From NCBI GenBank assembly GCA_963169105.1, contig OY720635.1:154643645-154707644 (forward strand): 64,000 nt of DNA, written 5' to 3'. Source of the stretch: Ceriagrion tenellum (taxonomy: Eukaryota; Arthropoda; Insecta; Odonata; Coenagrionidae). The notes under the pieces are model-generated. The model saw nothing but the letters and a program-made list of their open reading frames with translations, had not been told where the DNA came from and ran no database searches. A program made the translations under genes and the position numbers. Of the stretch, positions 9,601 to 20,130 are shown piece after piece (the stretch's first letter is position 1; every line of letters begins with the position of its first letter).

Positions 9601-11841
9601 CTGCAGACACTGTGGCAAGAAGGAATTGATTGGGATGCGGAACTTACACCTTCTCTGTCGAGTACTTGGACAAGGCTCTTTGAACAAATTCCAATACTTA
9701 CTAAGATAACAATTGATCGTAAGGCTGTATGTGATCATGATACAACCTTACACCACAAAGACACATCTAAAATTAAGTTTGATGTTCAGCCCAACCTGGA
9801 AATTCATGGATTTTGTGATAGTAGCCAAAGGGCTTATGGTGCATGTCTGTATCTTCGGTCAATTGATTGTCAGGGTAATTATGTGTCTAAACTTTTGTGT
9901 TCTAAATCTAAGGTTTCTCCTGTGAAAACAGTATCACTGCCTCGTCTTGAATTATGTGGAGCTTTACTCCTAGCAAGGCTATATGATAAGGCTAGAGTAG
10001 CTCTGAATCTACGTGTACATAAGGTTTATTTGTGGAGTGACTCCACATTGGTGTTAACATGGTTGGCAGGAAGCTCATCAAGATGGAAAACCTTTGTTGG
10101 CAACCGAGTATCCATTATTCAAGATATCACATCTAACGCTCATTGGAGACATGTCCCTTCAGTGTGCAATCCAGCAGATCTTATTTCACGTGGAATGACT
10201 GCTGATTCTCTTACAATTTCTAGATTATGGTGGAATGGTCCAGAATGGCTTAATCTAGCGGAATCATTCTGGCCAACATTAACTTTGGAATTACCCAATC
10301 AGATAATTCCTGAGGTGAAAGTTTTGCATTCTTGTGCTGATCCTGCTCCTCAAGACTGGATTCAGCGATTCTCCAAATTACATAAACTTGTTCGAGTTAT
10401 CGCATACTGCAAAAGATTTATTGATAATTCCAGGATGCCTAAGTCCAGTCGTCAAACATCATGTCTTACTGCAAGGGAACTGGATGCTGCATTACTGTCA
10501 TGTGTTAAAATGGTCCAGCACATTCACTACTATAAGGAAATCAATGACTTAGTGAACACAAGGGAAATATCTCACAAGAGCAAATTAATGAGTCTAGTAC
10601 CCTTTTTGGATCAAGATGGACTATTGCGAGTGGGTGGAAGATTGCAACAGTCTCTTTTATGTTATGATGCAACTCATCAATTCATATTACCAGTAGAACA
10701 TCATTTTACTAAATTACTCTTGAAGGCCGAGCACTTAAGATTGTTACATGCTGGCCCACAGCTATTAATAGCCTCCATCCGTCAGAGATTTTGGATTCCA
10801 GCTGTTAGAAGTTTAGCACGGAAAGTAGTGCATGAATGTCTTCGCTGCCACCGACTGAAGGTCCAAGCATCAAAACAATTAATGGGAGAGTTACCTTCTT
10901 TGAGAGTGCAACCTGGAAGACCATTTAAGGGCACAGGTATCGATTATGCTGGTCCAATCCTTTTAAGGCTTGGTAATTCACGAAGCAGGACAATTATTAA
11001 GGGATATATTGCAATATTTGTATGTTTATCAACCAAGGCAGTACATTTAGAAGCCGTCACCAGTTTAACCACGGAATCCTTCCTTGCAGCCTTAAGAAGA
11101 TTCATTGGACGTCGTGGCATACCTTCTCATATCATGTCTGATAATGCAACTAATTTTCGAGGTGCTGCACGACATATTAAGGAGTTGTACCAGTTACTTC
11201 AATCAAATAATTTTTCTGAGAAGATACAAGGATTTTTAGCTGGAAACCGCTGTGAATGGAGTTTTATCCCTCCTTATGCACCACACTTTGGTGGGATATG
11301 GGAAGCTGCCGTGAAATCAATGAAATACCATTTAAGAAGAGTGTTAGGAGAAAACGTTGTTACATATGAGGAATTAGCCACATTATTAGCACAAATTGAG
11401 GCATGTATGAATTCCCGACCAATCTCCTACCTATCCAACCAACCTGATGATGTTAGTTATTTATCACCTGCACATTTTCTCGTCGGTGAACCCTTGACCC
11501 AATTACCATCTCCTGACTACTCTGACGAAAGGGTTAGTAATCTTTCCAGGTGGCAGCAGCAACAACAACGGCTGCAGCAATTTTGGAACCGTTGGACCAA
11601 GGATTATTTACAGGACCTGCAACAGCGTCGTCGCTGGCGGCAAACCTATCCAGATTATCAACCTGGGATGGTGGTACTTTTGAAGGATGATCATCTACCA
11701 CCATTAAATTGGAATTTAGGGACTATAACTGAAGTGTTTAAGGGACCTGATGGACGGGTTCGAGTTGCTCAATTAAGGACATCCAATGGCTCTGTTAAAA
11801 GGCCTATTGTTAAGCTATGTCCTTTACCTGTGACAACATAA
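6610..11841 (+). CDS. BEL/Pao gag-pol polyprotein (intact)
   Basis: The frame is open for 1743 codons from ATG 6610 to the TAA at 11839-11841; an in-frame GTG just upstream was not chosen. The N-terminal ~320 residues are the gag-like region (DUF1759 type). Cys/His knuckles follow at about 328-391. The aspartic protease (DUF1758 type) has DSG at 465-467. The reverse transcriptase shows RVVFDAST at 750, the first catalytic Asp at 796 (ADIEKMY) and YVDD at 872-875. RNase H residues are D1070, E1114 and D1144. The integrase zinc finger is H1375, H1380, C1410 and C1413; its catalytic triad is D1445, D1511 and E1565, with the wide D-E spacing usual in BEL elements. The C-terminal domain (DUF5641 type) contains PGMVVLLKDD and NWNLGTITEVF. 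The product would self-process and drive reverse transcription and integration. No frameshift, stop or missing catalytic residue is seen. Confidence 0.96.
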   Translation: MDPKTRKSLIKKRGIIKASLARLHSFATNFNESSQSVLELRVRQERLSEIYQGYCSVQEELELEDSEEDHSEDRAAFDEQYYAVQAIYLKLLQPESEDHASQSSRVNSADFRLHNAPQIRLPTIELPKFKGNFEEWLHFKDTFEALICNNSQLSAVQKFHYLLSSLEGEPHQLIQNLQVTNENFDVAWDLIKRRYHNTKLIVSTHLKNLLRMPTVSKNRIDSLRALINHVQANVNGVNALNITVPLFDILLNQMILDHLDSDTRKEWELHSEAEEMPTLRLVLEFLEKKCKALESIGSTSEVPTAKFSSSVKPQSKFHQSYVTIGEKCVLCKEHHHLYKCPEFLQMEVQQRRTLVKKHNLCFNCLNIYSKDHKCSTQRCRECNRRHHTLLHRRYSTTKPSQDGTQTLQSSQQVSLGNSPAVPLQKSSSNYCAFKMKSFPQVMLATALVEVRNRFGQFVQCRALLDSGSQINFITENLAQKLQLPKVKHHTPILGIDKVRSETNSKLYLNLRSRVSDYDTTIECAIIPRITGPIPSTRLDIGEWNIPKNVVLADEYFNQPNAIDLLLGAQIFYEVLGPNKMKRPGEFPILQETLFGWILAGVIPSNNNDTSFQPQQIASHCLQVSLEDLIQEFWNIESIQTPTLTSEERECERHFINHTRRQEDGRFVVKLPTKMDPMVLGKSRHTALGRLLQIERKMNKNVDLFKSYHEFMREYLELGHMQHQIQQSQESSFYLPHHPVFKASSSTTSMRVVFDASTKTTSGLSLNDILMVGHSTQQDLYCIILRFRTHQIAMVADIEKMYRQILVHPDDRKLQRILWRRSPQDEVEEYHLTTVTYGTASAPFLATRCLEQLAQENEENHPSISRIIHEDFYVDDLLSGASTLQEALEFYKELTSVLSTAGFSLRKWSTNSPELLANIPLHLQETKLQSSLGHGVVTALGLHWDPASDQFQIKSNLALPNHNLVVTGATKRKVMSIIATIFDPLGLISPAVVSYKIFLQTLWQEGIDWDAELTPSLSSTWTRLFEQIPILTKITIDRKAVCDHDTTLHHKDTSKIKFDVQPNLEIHGFCDSSQRAYGACLYLRSIDCQGNYVSKLLCSKSKVSPVKTVSLPRLELCGALLLARLYDKARVALNLRVHKVYLWSDSTLVLTWLAGSSSRWKTFVGNRVSIIQDITSNAHWRHVPSVCNPADLISRGMTADSLTISRLWWNGPEWLNLAESFWPTLTLELPNQIIPEVKVLHSCADPAPQDWIQRFSKLHKLVRVIAYCKRFIDNSRMPKSSRQTSCLTARELDAALLSCVKMVQHIHYYKEINDLVNTREISHKSKLMSLVPFLDQDGLLRVGGRLQQSLLCYDATHQFILPVEHHFTKLLLKAEHLRLLHAGPQLLIASIRQRFWIPAVRSLARKVVHECLRCHRLKVQASKQLMGELPSLRVQPGRPFKGTGIDYAGPILLRLGNSRSRTIIKGYIAIFVCLSTKAVHLEAVTSLTTESFLAALRRFIGRRGIPSHIMSDNATNFRGAARHIKELYQLLQSNNFSEKIQGFLAGNRCEWSFIPPYAPHFGGIWEAAVKSMKYHLRRVLGENVVTYEELATLLAQIEACMNSRPISYLSNQPDDVSYLSPAHFLVGEPLTQLPSPDYSDERVSNLSRWQQQQQRLQQFWNRWTKDYLQDLQQRRRWRQTYPDYQPGMVVLLKDDHLPPLNWNLGTITEVFKGPDGRVRVAQLRTSNGSVKRPIVKLCPLPVTT

Positions 11842-11861
11842 CTTATTTTGGAACCAGACGT

Positions 11862-11877
11862 TCCAAGGGGGCCGGTA
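11862..11877 (+). promoter_or_regulatory. Polypurine tract before the 3' LTR
   Basis: AAGGGGG lies within about 14 nt of the start of the 3' LTR, where plus-strand DNA synthesis would be primed. It is short and interrupted by pyrimidines (CCGGTA) just before the LTR, so its exact limits are uncertain. Confidence 0.6.
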
Positions 11878-12100
11878 TGTTGGCGCCAAGACATTTAAAT
11901 TGCGCTCACTGCCTTTTCATTATTGTTTTGTTTTTTTTGTCTTTTGTCAGTCAGCGGTTGCTGGGCACATTGTGGAAGTGATTGGAGCTCAGTCCCTTTT
12001 TGTAACGCGTACATGTACTTACAGTCCACTATATCTATATATATATATTTTGAATCCGGCTTTTATTTCTTCTTAGTTTTGCCTTCCTCAGCGCGAAACA
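11878..12100 (+). repeat. 3' LTR of the BEL element
   Basis: Identical to the 5' LTR over all 223 positions. The flanking DNA after it (TTCTTA...) does not give a perfect 4-6 bp match to the DNA before the 5' LTR (TTATACT). Confidence 0.95.
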
Positions 12101-12212
12101 TTCTTAATTTCTTTAAAAAACTAGCCATCACAAAGCTCCCGTTTGTTTTCATGCAGAAAAACGCGCTCGATAGTTGATAGCCGGGAGTCTAGAATTACCA
12201 CGGTTGCTGCTA

Positions 12213-12275
12213 TTCAATATTTTGTACGGCAAAGTCAATATTTTTTACGGGCTAGTCAATATTTTGTCGGTGATT
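12213..12275 (+). repeat. Three tandem 21-bp units
   Basis: The core TCAATATTTT occurs three times at 21-bp spacing (CAATATTTT at 12215, 12236 and 12257), each followed by a related ACGGGC-like tail. It is a small imperfect minisatellite. Confidence 0.75.
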
Positions 12276-14639
12276 TCCATCGGTTCCTCTTGTTCATGAA
12301 AGGCTACCAATCTACTAATAGCTAATTTTTGTTCTCATCAGCTCCACAACATCATAAGCCTTGTGACGCTGGTTTACAGCATCACTCGAGCATCGTTGCC
12401 GTCGTAAGTTTCCCGTCATTGCTTTCACCCTTTTGACGCCTATAGCGCTTAAAAATTCGAAACACTGGTGTAGCCTGAGCAATCTCCATAAGAGCCAGAG
12501 TCATAAAATCTCTACTTTCAAGGCTAAATGGCAATAAAACTAGCCAGGAGATCCAATTATATTCATCTCAGTTTATGAAAGGCACTTAAAAAATTCTACA
12601 TTTGAGTTTTCATAATTTCGGAAACATGTGACCCGGAGGCTAGAGGCGTCTTTAAAATTCGATACGAGTGGACTCGGGTCACTGCCTACCACTCCCGCTA
12701 CCTATATTCATTTGGATAATATTTTTTAAAAACGCAAAAAACAACACTAACATGCGCCGCTAAAAACAGCCTTTCATTGTTACATGTCTCCTTTCCTGGC
12801 CCACAGTCATTTTATCCCCTCAACCGACTCCTAGGTCCGCGACCGCCGCGATGTATAACCGCGACCACCGACTCTCCGCTCATATCTGAGGTCGTTACTC
12901 ACTAAACGATTCCACATTTACGAGGGAATCAGTCATGATTCAACCCAACACGAACTATGCTGCATCGTCAAGTGCTAGACAGCCCCTGTGCTCTCGCTGT
13001 TTTTCACTCTTCCACATAATTTTCCCCGCGAACACATATGCCTTAGATGCCAAGAGAGAAAGTTATATTCACACCTATCAAAAGGCTGTTTTTTCATATT
13101 TTTTTGTTATTAGCGGTAAAATGTCTGTGGCAGCCGTAAATATGCATATTAAACAAAAAATAAGCCCAAAACGTCGAGCGATGAAATATTCCAGACGCCG
13201 CATTCACTGAAAAACTTCATTCAGAGAAAAAATGCGGATTCAGCATGCTAAGCGCTAATTTTTGGCTCTTTAATGTAAAATAATAGCTAAGATTCATGGA
13301 ATTTTTCAATTTTAGACTATTCATGGGCGATTCTCTTTCTCCACTTCCCCATTTCAATCGTCTCATTACTATCAAAACTTAAAAAATAAAATCCTCAAAA
13401 AAAACGCTCTCACTCGCCCCACCAACCAACGAGACAAAGTTTCGAGTAAGCCATAAGTTAGGATACGCATCTTTCCTAACAGATGTAATCAATATTCCTC
13501 TGAAATTCTGACATTACCATTGCTTCTCCACCATGTCCTATCAAGCGTAATTCACTGAGCATATGAATGACCAAGTACGTAGTTACCAGTTAGAACTGCT
13601 TTTGTCTCACATTATAGGAGAATATCAATAAAATGTATTCAATTAAGCCATAATAGCGAATTGACACTTCTTATATTTGTTTCATACAGACAGATTCATC
13701 CGCTCACACAAACCCGCAATATAACAAAGCCTCACGCAATGTCAGTCTTCAGGCGCACGCAAACCTTTCTACGCCAAAGCACGACGTGGTTGCATATCCG
13801 TGCTCTTTGATTTGTCTCAAGTCCCGTAATCAGTGCGTAAAGATTACCTATAAATTGTTGGCATTCACAGTGTAGGAAGCGGATCAAATGCATTATTCTG
13901 GAATGGACCGCATAGAGAGGACGGTACCGCTTCTGCAGGTCATTCTTGGCCCGCTGAGCAATTTATCGGCGTGTATATGATATCGACAGAATCGGACTTC
14001 GCAAAGAAGGCTAATGAGCCAGTGAGTTCATGGGCAAGTAATTGGTAAGAGCGTGCCGCAAAACGTGCGTTTCCCATTTCTGTCTGCCACTCCAAACTAG
14101 ACACATAGACCGCATCGGAATTATACTTTCCGTCGTAAGATGCAAGAAGAAATGATATAAATCACTAAAAACATTGTTTTAATAAATATTCTTCGTAATA
14201 AACTGCATATTTGCACTACAGTCTTCGACTTGTTTCATGCCTTCCGCTAAAAACGCGTAATCGAAGGTTTTGCTTTACAACTTTATAAAGAGTGCGACGA
14301 TGATTACAGTATCGAGCCCAAGATATTTAACAAGTGCAGGAAAAACTAAATTGGTCCGTCCCAAACAAAAACCGACAGTGAATTCTCAACTTCTTCAACT
14401 ACGCGTTACTTTGAGATACACTTCGAGGTTTCAGGTTGATTCACTTAACATCGTCAATTAAAAATTTCAACCACAGTTCATTTTAATGGGTTTTGAAACA
14501 AGAATGCTAACGAAGGAATCTGTTTCAGGTTTCATTGTCCTCTTTGCCAACGCTAGGTGTGTTAGCAGTCAATTTAAAAATATACTAATTATAATTTCTT
14601 TGTATCTAACAGCCGAAGCCAATTACTAGATACTTAATA
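12276..14639. other. Unassigned non-coding DNA
   Basis: Apart from the short repeat copy at 12667-12716 there is no recognisable gene or element. Short frames such as 12935-13210 lack domain similarity. Confidence 0.4.
12667..12716 (+). repeat. Short dispersed repeat, copy 2
   Basis: Second copy of the 50-bp repeat at 5701-5750, same orientation, sharing CACTGCCTACCACTCCCGC and the downstream TTCATTTGGA. Confidence 0.7.
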
Positions 14640-14760
14640 TATGGACAAACACACACAACCATGCCCAGAGAGGTGTAAATATCCTACCCAGGCGGGACTC
14701 GAACCCGCGACCTTCGGTTTGACAGGCGAGGACTTTACTCCGCCGCCGCCGAGGCCTGGT
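14640..14760 (-). mobile_element. tRNA-derived SINE (minus strand)
   Basis: On the minus strand, a tRNA-like head reads from about 14760 to 14690 with a near-consensus B box, GGTTCGAGTCCCGCC (14691-14705 on the plus coordinate). The body runs to about 14640. The head is related to the SINE at 4265-4455. There is no matching acceptor stem, so it is not a working tRNA gene. Confidence 0.6.
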
Positions 14761-15119
14761 AAACTAAAGAAAGTCATCTCAGACAACAATAGAAGGTGGA
14801 AGTTAGGAGCATTTTCAAATTTTTATACATTCCGCCTCCTCTTCACATTTATCACAGAGTCGCAGGGCCACTGATAAATGTGAAGAAGCCTGTGTCCTCC
14901 CCATTGCAATTGTTTGCCCGTGGCTCTAGCCCACGTCGTGAGCTGGCATTGACAGTGGGAAATAAACTCATTTCACTATTATTATTGAGACAACAAATGA
15001 AATGAACACCGTTAATTATGATCTTATGCGTGCTTTGGAATTTCCTAATGCTTTTAGCTGAATATCTCTCGGAAACATCAATAAGTCATCTTGAAAACGG
15101 CTGCCATTTTTTGGAAAGT
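14761..15119. other. Unassigned DNA
   Basis: No gene is seen. The final part may be the 3' untranslated end of the adjacent minus-strand LINE. Confidence 0.35.
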
Positions 15120-15530
15120 CTGAACAGAGGAGAGATGGGTGACAGACACTTCGGTATCCTTCAATTTAACATTGCTTTCTCTCTTCCTAGAGGTCATCAT
15201 CCGTGGTCATCAATCTTAAGATTGGTTTGCAGCAACTCTCCATTCCACTCCACCCTCCTCTTTGCTAAACGCTGAATTCCTAATAAACTGATTACTTTGA
15301 CGACCTCCATGATTCATTCGCATTTCATTCTTGGTATTCCTCTGTAATTCTTCCAGTTCCACTTCCTCCGATATCGTTTTCATTAAACCGTGGTGTTGTA
15401 AAATGTGTCCAATAAATATACATCTCCGCCTTCGCAGCGTTTTTATTAAACTCCTTTTCTCTCAAGCTCTTCGAATGCCTTCTACGCAAGGGATTCTCTC
15501 CGCCCATTTAATCTTTATCATTCTTCCGTA
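15120..15530 (-). pseudogene. LINE reverse-transcriptase C-terminal fragment (minus strand)
   Basis: The minus-strand translation over about 15530-15370 gives the sequence YGRMIKIKWAERI, then one in-frame stop, then EKRSLIKTLRRRRCIFIGHI and LQHHGLMKTISE. This is the conserved RRM.KI.W...EKRSL...RR...GHI..H.GL..TI.E tail of RTE/Jockey-type LINE polymerases. The stop and the missing upstream domains mark it as a dead 5'-truncated copy. Confidence 0.75.
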
Positions 15531-16103
15531 ACACCGCACCGCTAAATTCCATCATGTATATTTCACGCGCAGCAAAACCTCGCCCAAGCTCTTCATCTCC
15601 TCTTCCTATTTCCTCCCTCCAACACTATACCGAAATGCTCGATGACCTCCTCCTTTCCACTCCGCGACCCCCGAACGCTCTTTCCTTGACCCCTGATTCG
15701 CCTGTAAGAGCGCCTCGGGATTCTCAGTGCACGCGTCCCCGCCTCCGACAACGCGACTTTTCAAATTGAAACTGAACATTAACATTTCAAGGGACCTCAC
15801 TCATTCCCAAATATTACCTAGACGTATGCATCCGAAGATAGAAAAAAAGTGTTTTTGGAACGTAGCACATATAACAGATTTGAAGCCCGAGGTTTATAAA
15901 CATACATAAAAAGATATTAAGAGATGCTTGATGACACAATTAAACATGAGGTAATGACATCTTACGCTGGACGAATCCGCAAATAACAACAGAAATTAGC
16001 TCATTTAAATACCTGGACTGCGCCCCCGGGTCACCCATGCATTATATCATATAGTCACCAGGGCGACCTCATTATCATCATCAATAGGCAGTAGTCAACC
16101 TAA
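15531..16103. other. Unassigned DNA
   Basis: Pyrimidine-rich on the plus strand up to about 15760, then AT-rich. No domain-bearing frame is visible. Confidence 0.35.
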
Positions 16104-16400
16104 GAAATCGGGTGCATATTTAAGAATCGCTCAATCTGTCGCAATCTTCCTAGCTGGGCTAACAGACTATGCAAATTTAATTTTGCACAATCCGTTTTTT
16201 TCGGCACGGACAACACAGGGCGAAAAAGGGAAATTTGCCAATCCAGAAAAGTGGCAACCTCGAAATCGGATCCCGTATGCGCATGCGTTAACACCAACCG
16301 CTCACCAAACAGCCGTCATTTTATGCATGGCATTTCCGACGAGGCTGTAATCGAAAATTAGGCGACGGCATGTAACATTCATGCCCCGCCCTACTTGGCC
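16104..16400 (-). repeat. Dispersed repeat E, copy 1 (minus)
   Basis: This segment matches 23500-23790 in inverted orientation. Shared stretches include TTGCCAATCCAGAAAAGTGGCAACCTCGAAATCG (reverse-complemented at about 23610-23655) and a block around CTGTCGCAATCTTCC. It carries no ORF with a known domain. Similarity is moderate, implying an old family. Confidence 0.75.
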
Positions 16401-16640
16401 ACTCCCGCCGCCACTGCCCCCCGCCGAGCTGCGATGGGGGCAGCCCCCTCCTCCTCCTCGCCCCCGCTGCCCCTTCCACCCCACCAATCAGTGCGGATGA
16501 GGGAATCAAGAGGCGGAAGATTTCTCCTTTCCGGGGGGCGCCACGAGGCGACGGGAACACCCCAATAGAAAAAGGGGGAGGAGTGATAAGGTGGGGGCAG
16601 ATTGCGGGCAAAGGCGACCCAAATCCATAAGCAAGAAACA
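16375..16640. other. GC-rich island
   Basis: C-rich on the plus strand up to about 16480, then G-rich. It lies between repeat E and repeat A. Overlapping frames on the minus strand are low-complexity and have no recognisable domain. Confidence 0.55.
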
Positions 16641-16814
16641 CTGGCCTCAAAAAGGGCTAAGCGTCGCAATCCTTCCGTGGAGTTACCCGTCATTCCACAC
16701 GGCACAAGAGTCCGGGGAGGAGTTTCTATTAAGGTGGCAGCAATGACAATCGAGAGTCGTTGAGTGCACATATTTATAACTTTTCAATTAAGTCGAAAAA
16801 ATTCTTGGATCACA

Positions 16815-18450
16815 CATCATTTAAGGTAGTTTGAGCGAAATATCATTTTACTTAGAAATCAAAGAATTTTTTCTCATTTCCAAGAAAAAATCTCACCCTT
16901 CTAATGACACCAAAAATTCAACCCCTCATCACATTGCTTTCGGAATTATTTGCCAAAAAATACCAGCCATTTTACATGGGAAATGGTACGCGTATGCACT
17001 CCAGAGAGACATTTCTCCACACAGAGAGATTCCAGAGGTATTTCTAACACATATATCTCGTAAAATAAGTAACAGCGTGTCATTTGTATGTTTTCTCAAC
17101 TATATTTGAAAATTAATCATATTGTCACAGCAGTAGGTTCTAGGGTATCACAAAAACCTTCCGTTTTAAAGGAGTTTTAAACGCACCACGCAAAAAAATG
17201 AGTCAAGTTAAAGACTTATTTAGATATTTTCATTTAATTACTAACAATTTCTGTCATGAAAAACTATATTATTGCACCATTAATAATGCAATATTTAATT
17301 GATGTGAACTACAACTGGTGAAATTAAAACGTGTAATTCGAATAATGGTCTCTATTATGACTTGGGAACTATCTCGCTCGGACTACTGTAGGTGCGTCTG
17401 TTTAAAATATATGTGCTACTATTCAATTTAAGTCATGAAAGATTTACAAATTAAAATTTTCGTATTAATTATATCATTGCTGCTACTTGGGTTTAAGGCG
17501 CGGAATTCGAAATTTAAGCGAAAATGGCACGTAAATGCCTAATATTTACAAGTGTGATACCCTTACATTCGTAAGTAACCATCATTACAGCATGGATTCT
17601 ATTATTCCGCGTTTGTCGATTATTTCACAAATACATTTTTAATTACTACATTTATCCACCGTTAGAATTCGCGCCATTTGTATGGAACAAACGCATTTCG
17701 ACATCAGTTACGGCAGTAATTCGCTAATAACTCAACGGAATAGGAGTTAAGATGCTTAAATGTTATTTTATTTGAATTCGCGGGAATTTTCGATTCTCAT
17801 CGACAGTTTTTATCACAAGCTATTGGTTGCTTTCTCTTTCGAAATGAAGTTTTTCTGCTGTATTCAAGCAATCCCCATTAGGAATAAGTTAAAAATCCCC
17901 ACTTTCAAGGCCAAGTTACCGAAGATGAATTGCGAATTTTATGAGAAATGCATGAGGACTGTTACCGTAAGTGATATCTTTGGATAAAAGAGAAAAATAG
18001 CGTCATACTGATTTGTATTTCAGGCAATCCAATGCTAATTTAACACGAAGCCTAATGTTGCATGATATATACTTAATTATGATTCAATTACATTCGAACA
18101 CGTTTTCATCTAAACGCTAAATAATAAAATTTGTATCATTAAAATTGTTGAGAACAATTATGAACGCGTCACATATTGTGCAATACGACGTATTTTAAAG
18201 ATATTTACTTAAAATTTCGATATACCTTGCCGATAACTTCAGTCGTAGCATTCTATATTCGAGGAAAATTATTTAATACATTATTTGTTCACTTCAATAG
18301 CTATCTGAATTATTAGTTACAACGCATTAACAGTAACGCTTAATTTGTTACTAATAATTACGCTTAATTAAGTAACGCTGGTGGTCCATGAGTTGCTTTT
18401 CGATTAACTAAAATAATTATTGAAATGTACACTCAGTGACCCACGATTAC
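16815..18450 (+). repeat. Dispersed repeat A, copy 1 (longest)
   Basis: Begins near AAGGTAGTTTGAGCG (about 16823). Diverged stretches of it recur at 34772-35345 plus 37380-37790, at 43245-43760, and partially near 58.4-58.7 and 63.0-63.8 kb. Shared landmarks are CATGGGAAATGG..CG.ATGCACTCC (about 16975-17005), TGTATGTTTTCTCAA, GAGTCAAG..AAAGACTTA (about 17203) and GTGACCCACGATTAC (about 18435). There is no long ORF. It is an AT-rich family of unknown class. Confidence 0.65.
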
Positions 18451-18829
18451 CGCTCCTAACACCATGACCCTCCCTACCAGCTCAATACACCTCAGTCAAA
18501 AAGTTTTGAGTTCTCGTATCAAAACGATATGCACATGGTCTGATTTTTTTTACATTTTGTAACGCAAGAAACACGGAGACAAAAACTTGTCGCACAGGGT
18601 CATCATTGACCCAAGCTGGGTACAATGCTTCTCTTATTCGCCCTCCACAACATCCAAATTTGGCCCTGCTTAGTAATATTGACAACAGCATTACATATTC
18701 AATTCATATATTGATCATGTAGATTGTCAATGGTATACCCTACGTCCATTTGTGTTATTTTATAAATTAGCTTTCGCATTATTTTTATTATTACGTATTA
18801 CGCATGTTTTTACATATGTATAAACGTTG
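18451..18829. other. Unassigned DNA between repeats A and D
   Basis: Contains a 69-codon minus-strand frame (18482-18691) without a recognisable domain. Nothing else can be supported. Confidence 0.35.
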
Positions 18830-20130
18830 TTGTATTCCATTTCATTTTGGCTTGTATGGAAGAACAATGGCACGTTTAAATTCCGGGGGGAATGGGATGC
18901 GGCTGAGGAGGGATGCTATCTGATTAAAACTGAGAGGAAGTCAGAGAACGTGACTTCAAATTATAAATGACCTAGAGACAAAATGCCCGAAAGCTCTCAT
19001 CTCGTAGTACATAAGATAATGATAAAAGGAGCACATTATAACTGGCGCATTTTTGTTCTATTTCATGATGTCGAAGATTATCAATCAGTCTTGCACATAT
19101 TCTTTAAAAAATTCTTAAAATTATAGTTCACATTGTAATCTGAGCACAAATTGTTATCAACTTTGATAACTTCGGCAGCGGCAATTCACCTTCAAATAGA
19201 GCAGAAACCAATCCTGCAGCAGCAGCAGCCTTCTAAATAATTATGTTATACAAAGAATCTTTTCATTCTCGATACCAGAAATTTGATAGTAAACATCACG
19301 GCGCCAATCTTCTTTGTAGTATATTTGTTTCAAAATGAACTTATTTTTTTCATGACGTGTGCGCCATTTTTAGTCTCTCTTCCGACGACTGTTGTAGCCA
19401 TTGCGCATGTATCTCAAGACATTTATCTTGCCCCAGAACGAACAAGATCCTTGATCCACTCCTCATGTAAAAAAAACCTTTCCTCTCCACTCCTCCCTCC
19501 GCTATGTCATTAAACCTTCCTATCTAGTGCGTCATACCAATCCCACCGTCCACATTTTTACTCCCTCCCTTCCTGGTTTGGAAAAATATATAAGCCCGAA
19601 ATAAATGTTTCTGTGTACCTTGAGAATGACATGAGCTGTGTCGAAACAGGTAGGTCAGCGTGAGATTATAAACATTGAGTAGAAATAGAACAAAGTTCTA
19701 TTATTTTGAGATCATGATGTTTTTACTTCTTTAGCAGTTTATATGTCCTAAGGCCAGAAATTGTTTTTATGAGCGTACACAATATATAATAAAAATGATT
19801 TCCCTAGTGTCACCCTCTAATTTCACTTCCGCTCCTCTGTGAGTCATCTCCATTTATGAGCAGTTAGGTGCGGAGTGGAAGAAACTGATTCTTCCCGAGC
19901 AATCATTCGAATTTATGGATACAGCCACTGCAGATGAATGTTCTTCATTTAATCATCGACATGAATCACTCACGCTATGAGAAATTCCATCATTTATTGT
20001 GAATTTATTTTACTTTTTGATCTTTTTACGATTCGATGCGCTCGATTTACTTTTCGATCACGGCCGATATAAATTCCAGAGACTGAAAACGTGAGAAATT
20101 ATTATGGCAACCTACAGGATTAAATTTGCT
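18830..20130 (+). repeat. Long dispersed repeat D, copy 1
   Basis: A ~1.1-1.3 kb segment collinear with 51025-52110. Matching landmarks in the same order include CTCGTAGTACATA.GATAATGATA (about 19005), TTGATAACTTCGG.AGCG (about 19160), GCAGTTTATAT...GGCCAGAAA (about 19735) and CTAGTG.CACCCTC (about 19805). Many substitutions and indels separate the copies, so the duplication is old. No protein domain is apparent in either copy. Confidence 0.75.

Larger units (their letters stand above)
5998..12100 (+). mobile_element. Complete BEL/Pao LTR retrotransposon
   Basis: A 6103-bp element bounded by two identical 223-bp LTRs (5998-6220 and 11878-12100). A primer-binding site lies 2 nt inside the 5' LTR, and a purine-rich tract lies just before the 3' LTR. 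A single uninterrupted gag-pol frame (6610-11841) has the order zinc knuckles, aspartic protease, reverse transcriptase, RNase H, integrase and a C-terminal domain, which is the BEL/Pao (Semotivirus-like) arrangement. There is no env-like third frame. Identical LTRs and an open frame imply a recent insertion. No perfect target duplication is visible: flanks read ...TTATACT before and TTCTTA... after. Confidence 0.95.

Noticed and set aside
14683..14760. tRNA gene on the minus strand
   Set aside because: A good B box is present, but no acceptor or anticodon stem pairs correctly, and a related sequence with a different body occurs at 4265. Interpreted as a SINE head.
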